Source: an uncultured Chlorobiaceae bacterium
Lineage (GTDB): Bacteria; Bacteroidota; Chlorobiia; Chlorobiales; Chlorobiaceae
Assembly: GCA_903820085.1 (NCBI GenBank)
Contig: CAIJGA010000018.1
Location: forward strand, 100,336 to 164,335
Reading direction: 5' to 3'
DNA: 64,000 nt
Part shown: in pieces, positions 61,736 through 64,000 of the stretch
Numbering within the stretch: position 1 is the first letter of the stretch
Layout of the letters: every line of letters starts with the position of its first letter
Notes under the pieces: generated by a model
The model's input: the letters and a program-made list of their open reading frames with translations, nothing else
Database searches by the model: none
What the model was told of the DNA's origin: nothing
Program-made: the position numbers and the translations under genes

Positions 61736-62725
61736 TTAGGTGCAGCAGTCGAGAATCTTCCTGGCAATCAGGGCCGCAGAGAGGTCGTTCATGCATCGGA
61801 AGTGCCCTTTCGGGCAATGGTCACGGCCGATATGCGAGCATGGCCGACAAGGAAGGTGTTCAGCCTCGAAGAGCTCATAGGGCGTCTGGTAGGGAAGAAA
61901 CCCGAAGGCGGCAGAGGAAGAACCGAAAAGGACAAAGAGCTTTTTGCTGAAGGCGGACGCCATGTGCATGAGTCCGGTGTCGTTGCTGAGGACGGCATCA
62001 GAGCGTTCAAGGAGTGCTGCGGTCTGCATGAGCGAGCAGTTCCCGGCAAGGTTGACAACCCTTGCGCGAGAGGATTCCGGCAAGGAGTGCATGATTTCTG
62101 TTGCGTGCGCAGCATCCTCTTTTCCGCCAAGCAGCAGAAACTGCAAGGGCATTTCGTTGAGCAAAAGGGAGATTATGGCGGCAAAGCCTTGCGACGGGTA
62201 CCGTTTGGTGAAATGTTTTGCACCGAAACAGATGGCAATCGTTTTTTGCCGGCTCTCAAAAAAGGGTTGGGCAAAGGCCCGGTCGTCAGAAGAGGGGTAG
62301 AGTTCACATCCCTGACAATCGGTTGAAAGTTCGATATCTTTGAGGGCATCCTGGTAGCGGTCGACGACACTCCGGCTGGAACCGTAGAGATTGATCTTGA
62401 ACTGCACCATGAGCCATTTTTTCCAGTTCTCCTTGCGATAGTGAACGGTTCGGCCTGCTCGTACCGAACTGGCAATGGCGTGCGAACGGAGATTACGCTG
62501 CAGATCAATGACCAGATCATAGGCTCCTGTCGGGAGCTCTTCTGTAGTATAAATGGCTGAGAGTCGGGGATTTGAGGCAAGGAGAACGGCAAATGGCGGT
62601 TTGGTGCAATAGTCAATGACGCAGTCAGGATATGCCGCATGCAAGCGCCTGAGCAGTGGCGTCGTCAGAATGATATCGCCGATGGAGCTCAGCCTTATGA
62701 CCAGTATTTTTTTGAGTTGCTGCAT
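61736..62725 (-). CDS. LPS heptosyltransferase-like protein (GT9)
   Basis: A 329-residue GT-B enzyme of the ADP-heptose transferase family that extends the inner core of lipopolysaccharide on the cytoplasmic membrane. It starts MQQLKKILVIRLSSIGDIILTTPLLRRLHAAYP, the usual GT9 opening. The donor lobe includes IAICFGAKHFTKRYPSQGFAAII and VLSNDTGLMHMASAFSKKLFVLFGSSS. The C-terminal Cys cluster LPCRPCSHIGRDHCPKGHFRCM is typical of the WaaF group. ATG 62725 lies five bases after the TPR gene stop; a longer in-frame extension overlaps that gene and is not family-like. Confidence 0.92.
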   Translation of the reverse strand: MQQLKKILVIRLSSIGDIILTTPLLRRLHAAYPDCVIDYCTKPPFAVLLASNPRLSAIYTTEELPTGAYDLVIDLQRNLRSHAIASSVRAGRTVHYRKENWKKWLMVQFKINLYGSSRSVVDRYQDALKDIELSTDCQGCELYPSSDDRAFAQPFFESRQKTIAICFGAKHFTKRYPSQGFAAIISLLLNEMPLQFLLLGGKEDAAHATEIMHSLPESSRARVVNLAGNCSLMQTAALLERSDAVLSNDTGLMHMASAFSKKLFVLFGSSSAAFGFLPYQTPYELFEAEHLPCRPCSHIGRDHCPKGHFRCMNDLSAALIARKILDCCT

Positions 62726-62730
62726 GGAGA

Positions 62731-63258
62731 TTATGACCAGAACTCCCACCAGGCTTTGTAACCAGCCGGTTTTTTGTCGGCCGTGAGTGCCGAAAGCCTC
62801 TGAATATGCGCTGCAATCATCTGCAGCTGCTTCTCCTTGTCCGCCATCTCTGCCTTTCGTTCGGCTATCATCTCGCTGGCCATACGGTATGCCTGCAGTG
62901 CCTCTTCGGGCCGGCCGGTTCCTGCCAGTGCGGCTGCACGGTTGCGAACGGCCGCAATCCAATAGAGACCTTCATCCTGATTGAGTTCGCCCCTGCGACT
63001 GAAATAGCGAAGCGCGATGTCGGCTGATGCGAGTGCCTCGCTGTACTGCTCGAGTTCTGCCATCGCTCCTGAAAGTCCGGTATGGCACAAGGCGTCAAAT
63101 CCCTGATGATCATACGCCTCATCCTCGGGGATGGTTCGTGAAACCGTCATTGCGCGATTGTAGCTTGCTGCGGCTTCCTCAAAAAGGCCTGCACGAAGTT
63201 TTTCGTCCCCTTCACTCAAGGCCATATATGACTGTGCTACCTGTACCAGCGGTTTCAT
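62731..63258 (-). CDS. TPR-repeat protein
   Basis: A 175-residue helical protein with tetratricopeptide-like repeats: LRAGLFEEAAASYNRAMTVSRT, AMAELEQYSEALASADIALRYFSR, and RAAALAGTGRPEEALQAYRMASEMIA. No signal peptide or catalytic motif. It probably acts as a scaffold for protein contacts, but the partner is unknown. It precedes the heptosyltransferase gene by five bases, so the two are likely co-transcribed. Confidence 0.8.
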   Translation of the reverse strand: MKPLVQVAQSYMALSEGDEKLRAGLFEEAAASYNRAMTVSRTIPEDEAYDHQGFDALCHTGLSGAMAELEQYSEALASADIALRYFSRRGELNQDEGLYWIAAVRNRAAALAGTGRPEEALQAYRMASEMIAERKAEMADKEKQLQMIAAHIQRLSALTADKKPAGYKAWWEFWS

Positions 63259-63292
63259 AGGTTTCTGTATTTAATAATAAGAGAGAGGCCGT

Positions 63293-63709
63293 TCACCCGT
63301 CGCCAATACCGATAAGGGCCGCAAGCGCTTCTGGAATTTCAGGACGTCCGCGCTGGTTAAGCGCTGTTCCGATGATTTTGGCCTTCAGAACCGGTTTATG
63401 GTCAGGAAGGCGGAAAATATCCTGATAAAAAGCAAACTTCAGGGCCGACTCGCGACGCATGGTAAGACCGACTACAAAGGTGTCGCCTGACGTTAGGGGA
63501 TGCTTATAGTGAAGTTCGGCCCGCACCACCACCAGGTTGATTCCCTGCCGGGCATAGTCGCTGAAATCAATGCCGACCTGCTTCAGATACTGGTGGCGGA
63601 CATGTTCGATGTAGTTCTGGTAAACACTGTTGTTGACAATGCCCTGCATATCGCATTCGTAATCACGGACACTCATCTCGAAAGTAAAGGCATACGTATG
63701 CAAGTTCAT
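63293..63709 (-). CDS. Acyl-CoA thioesterase (4-hydroxybenzoyl-CoA thioesterase family)
   Basis: A 138-residue hotdog-fold thioesterase. FEMSVRDYECDMQGIVNNSVYQNYIEHVRHQYLKQ bears the catalytic Asp (YECD, usually D in DxxGHVNN). NNSVYQNYIEHVR forms the substrate helix, and VVRAELHYKHPLTSGDTFVV is the central strand. Gly-Val is present in place of the usual Gly-His at the catalytic loop. Hydrolyses a small acyl-CoA; the natural substrate is unknown. Thirty-four bases upstream of the TPR gene. Confidence 0.88.
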   Translation of the reverse strand: MNLHTYAFTFEMSVRDYECDMQGIVNNSVYQNYIEHVRHQYLKQVGIDFSDYARQGINLVVVRAELHYKHPLTSGDTFVVGLTMRRESALKFAFYQDIFRLPDHKPVLKAKIIGTALNQRGRPEIPEALAALIGIGDG

Positions 63710-63840
63710 AGTGGGCAGGTCGTTATCATGTTAAGGCGTCACAACCGAGGTTGTGCTCGTTACGAGACGGGTGCAAAATAACACCGCAGGTGATGAAAGC
63801 AAACTAAGAGCGGAATAATGCTGCTTTTCGGATCGTACAA

Positions 63841-63877
63841 AAAAAAAGCCCTTCGATATTAGCGAAGGGCTTTTTTT
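63841..63877 (-). terminator. rRNA operon terminator
   Basis: A perfect 15-bp inverted repeat (63841-63855 with 63863-63877) whose outer seven pairs are A/T and inner eight are GC-rich, with a seven-base loop. It lies just downstream of the 5S rRNA on the minus strand and ends the ribosomal RNA transcript. Confidence 0.95.
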
Positions 63878-63885
63878 ATAAAAAC

Positions 63886-63992
63886 TCGGCGACGACCTAC
63901 TCTCCCGCTTTTAGGCAGTACCATCGGCTCTCCAGGGCTTAACTACTCTGTTCGGAATGGGAAGAGGTGATCACCTGGGAAAAAGTCGCCGT
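63886..63992 (-). rRNA. 5S ribosomal RNA
   Basis: About 107 bases on the minus strand. The terminal helix CGGCGAC/GTCGCCG closes both ends. Conserved internal sequences are present: CCCATTCCGAACAGAG (loop B/helix III region), GTTAAGCCC, CGATGGTACTGC and GGGAGAGTAGGTCG. The 23S rRNA should lie beyond 64000, since no other rRNA appears inside the window. Confidence 0.95.
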
Positions 63993-64000
63993 AGAAACGG

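Overview
The window comes from a green sulfur bacterium (Chlorobi, Chlorobiaceae type). The decisive evidence is an adjacent pscA-pscB pair on the minus strand. pscA is a 731-residue homodimeric P840 reaction-centre core. pscB is its two-[4Fe-4S] FA/FB protein with a long Ala/Pro/Lys N-terminus. Housekeeping genes have moderate GC, while parts of the polysaccharide cluster are visibly AT-rich. The genus or species cannot be fixed from the sequence alone.

Layout. 1-8.6 kb: the 3' end of an EF-G-like gene, a polyprenol-phosphate mannosyltransferase-like gene, pscB, pscA, then dapF, glutamate dehydrogenase, a small membrane protein, a rubredoxin too short for most ORF filters, and mtgA. 8.7-21.6 kb: tRNA-Arg(CCT), mutL, cinA, thrA (aspartokinase/homoserine dehydrogenase), atpG-atpA, and divergently thrB-thrC-plsC, then ribH and a gmhA-like SIS isomerase. 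Lys/Thr biosynthesis is thus represented by dapF, thrA, thrB and thrC.

21.9-26.8 kb is a compact exosortase/PEP-CTERM protein-sorting locus on the plus strand: an EpsD-type lipoprotein with an unusual four-helix membrane tail, an exosortase with the Cys/Arg/His triad, a separate EpsI-like protein, a PqqD-like small protein, and one PEP-CTERM substrate. Immediately after the substrate lie the degraded 5' end of a second epsD and the degraded 3' end of a second epsI. They are fused at a perfect 21-bp-stem hairpin, so a duplicated exosortase operon appears to have been deleted there.

27-59.5 kb is a large exopolysaccharide or O-antigen-like cluster, all on the minus strand and read from 59 kb towards 27 kb. 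It begins with two paralogous XRE-type regulators with palindromic candidate operators, followed by a short SLBB protein, a Wzc-like tyrosine autokinase, a PglF-type dehydratase and a PglK-type ABC flippase. An intact IS4-family element with 9-bp target duplications sits at the start codon of the next glycosyltransferase. Then come nine glycosyltransferases, the capEFG set for UDP-N-acetyl-L-fucosamine, an EpsG-like polymerase, two separate PglC-type initiating sugar transferases, PglD- and PglE-like bacillosamine enzymes, and an unusual side module of ACP, AMP-ligase, ketoreductase, hexapeptide acyltransferase, aminotransferase and radical SAM/SPASM protein. The inferred product is a large repeat unit containing bacillosamine-like and L-FucNAc residues, with a possible ACP-borne acyl decoration.

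59.7-64 kb returns to housekeeping: rpsF-ssb-rpsR-rplI with a structured leader that resembles the S6:S18 autoregulatory element, a heptosyltransferase, a TPR protein, a thioesterase, and a 5S rRNA with its terminator (the end of an rRNA operon extending beyond the window).
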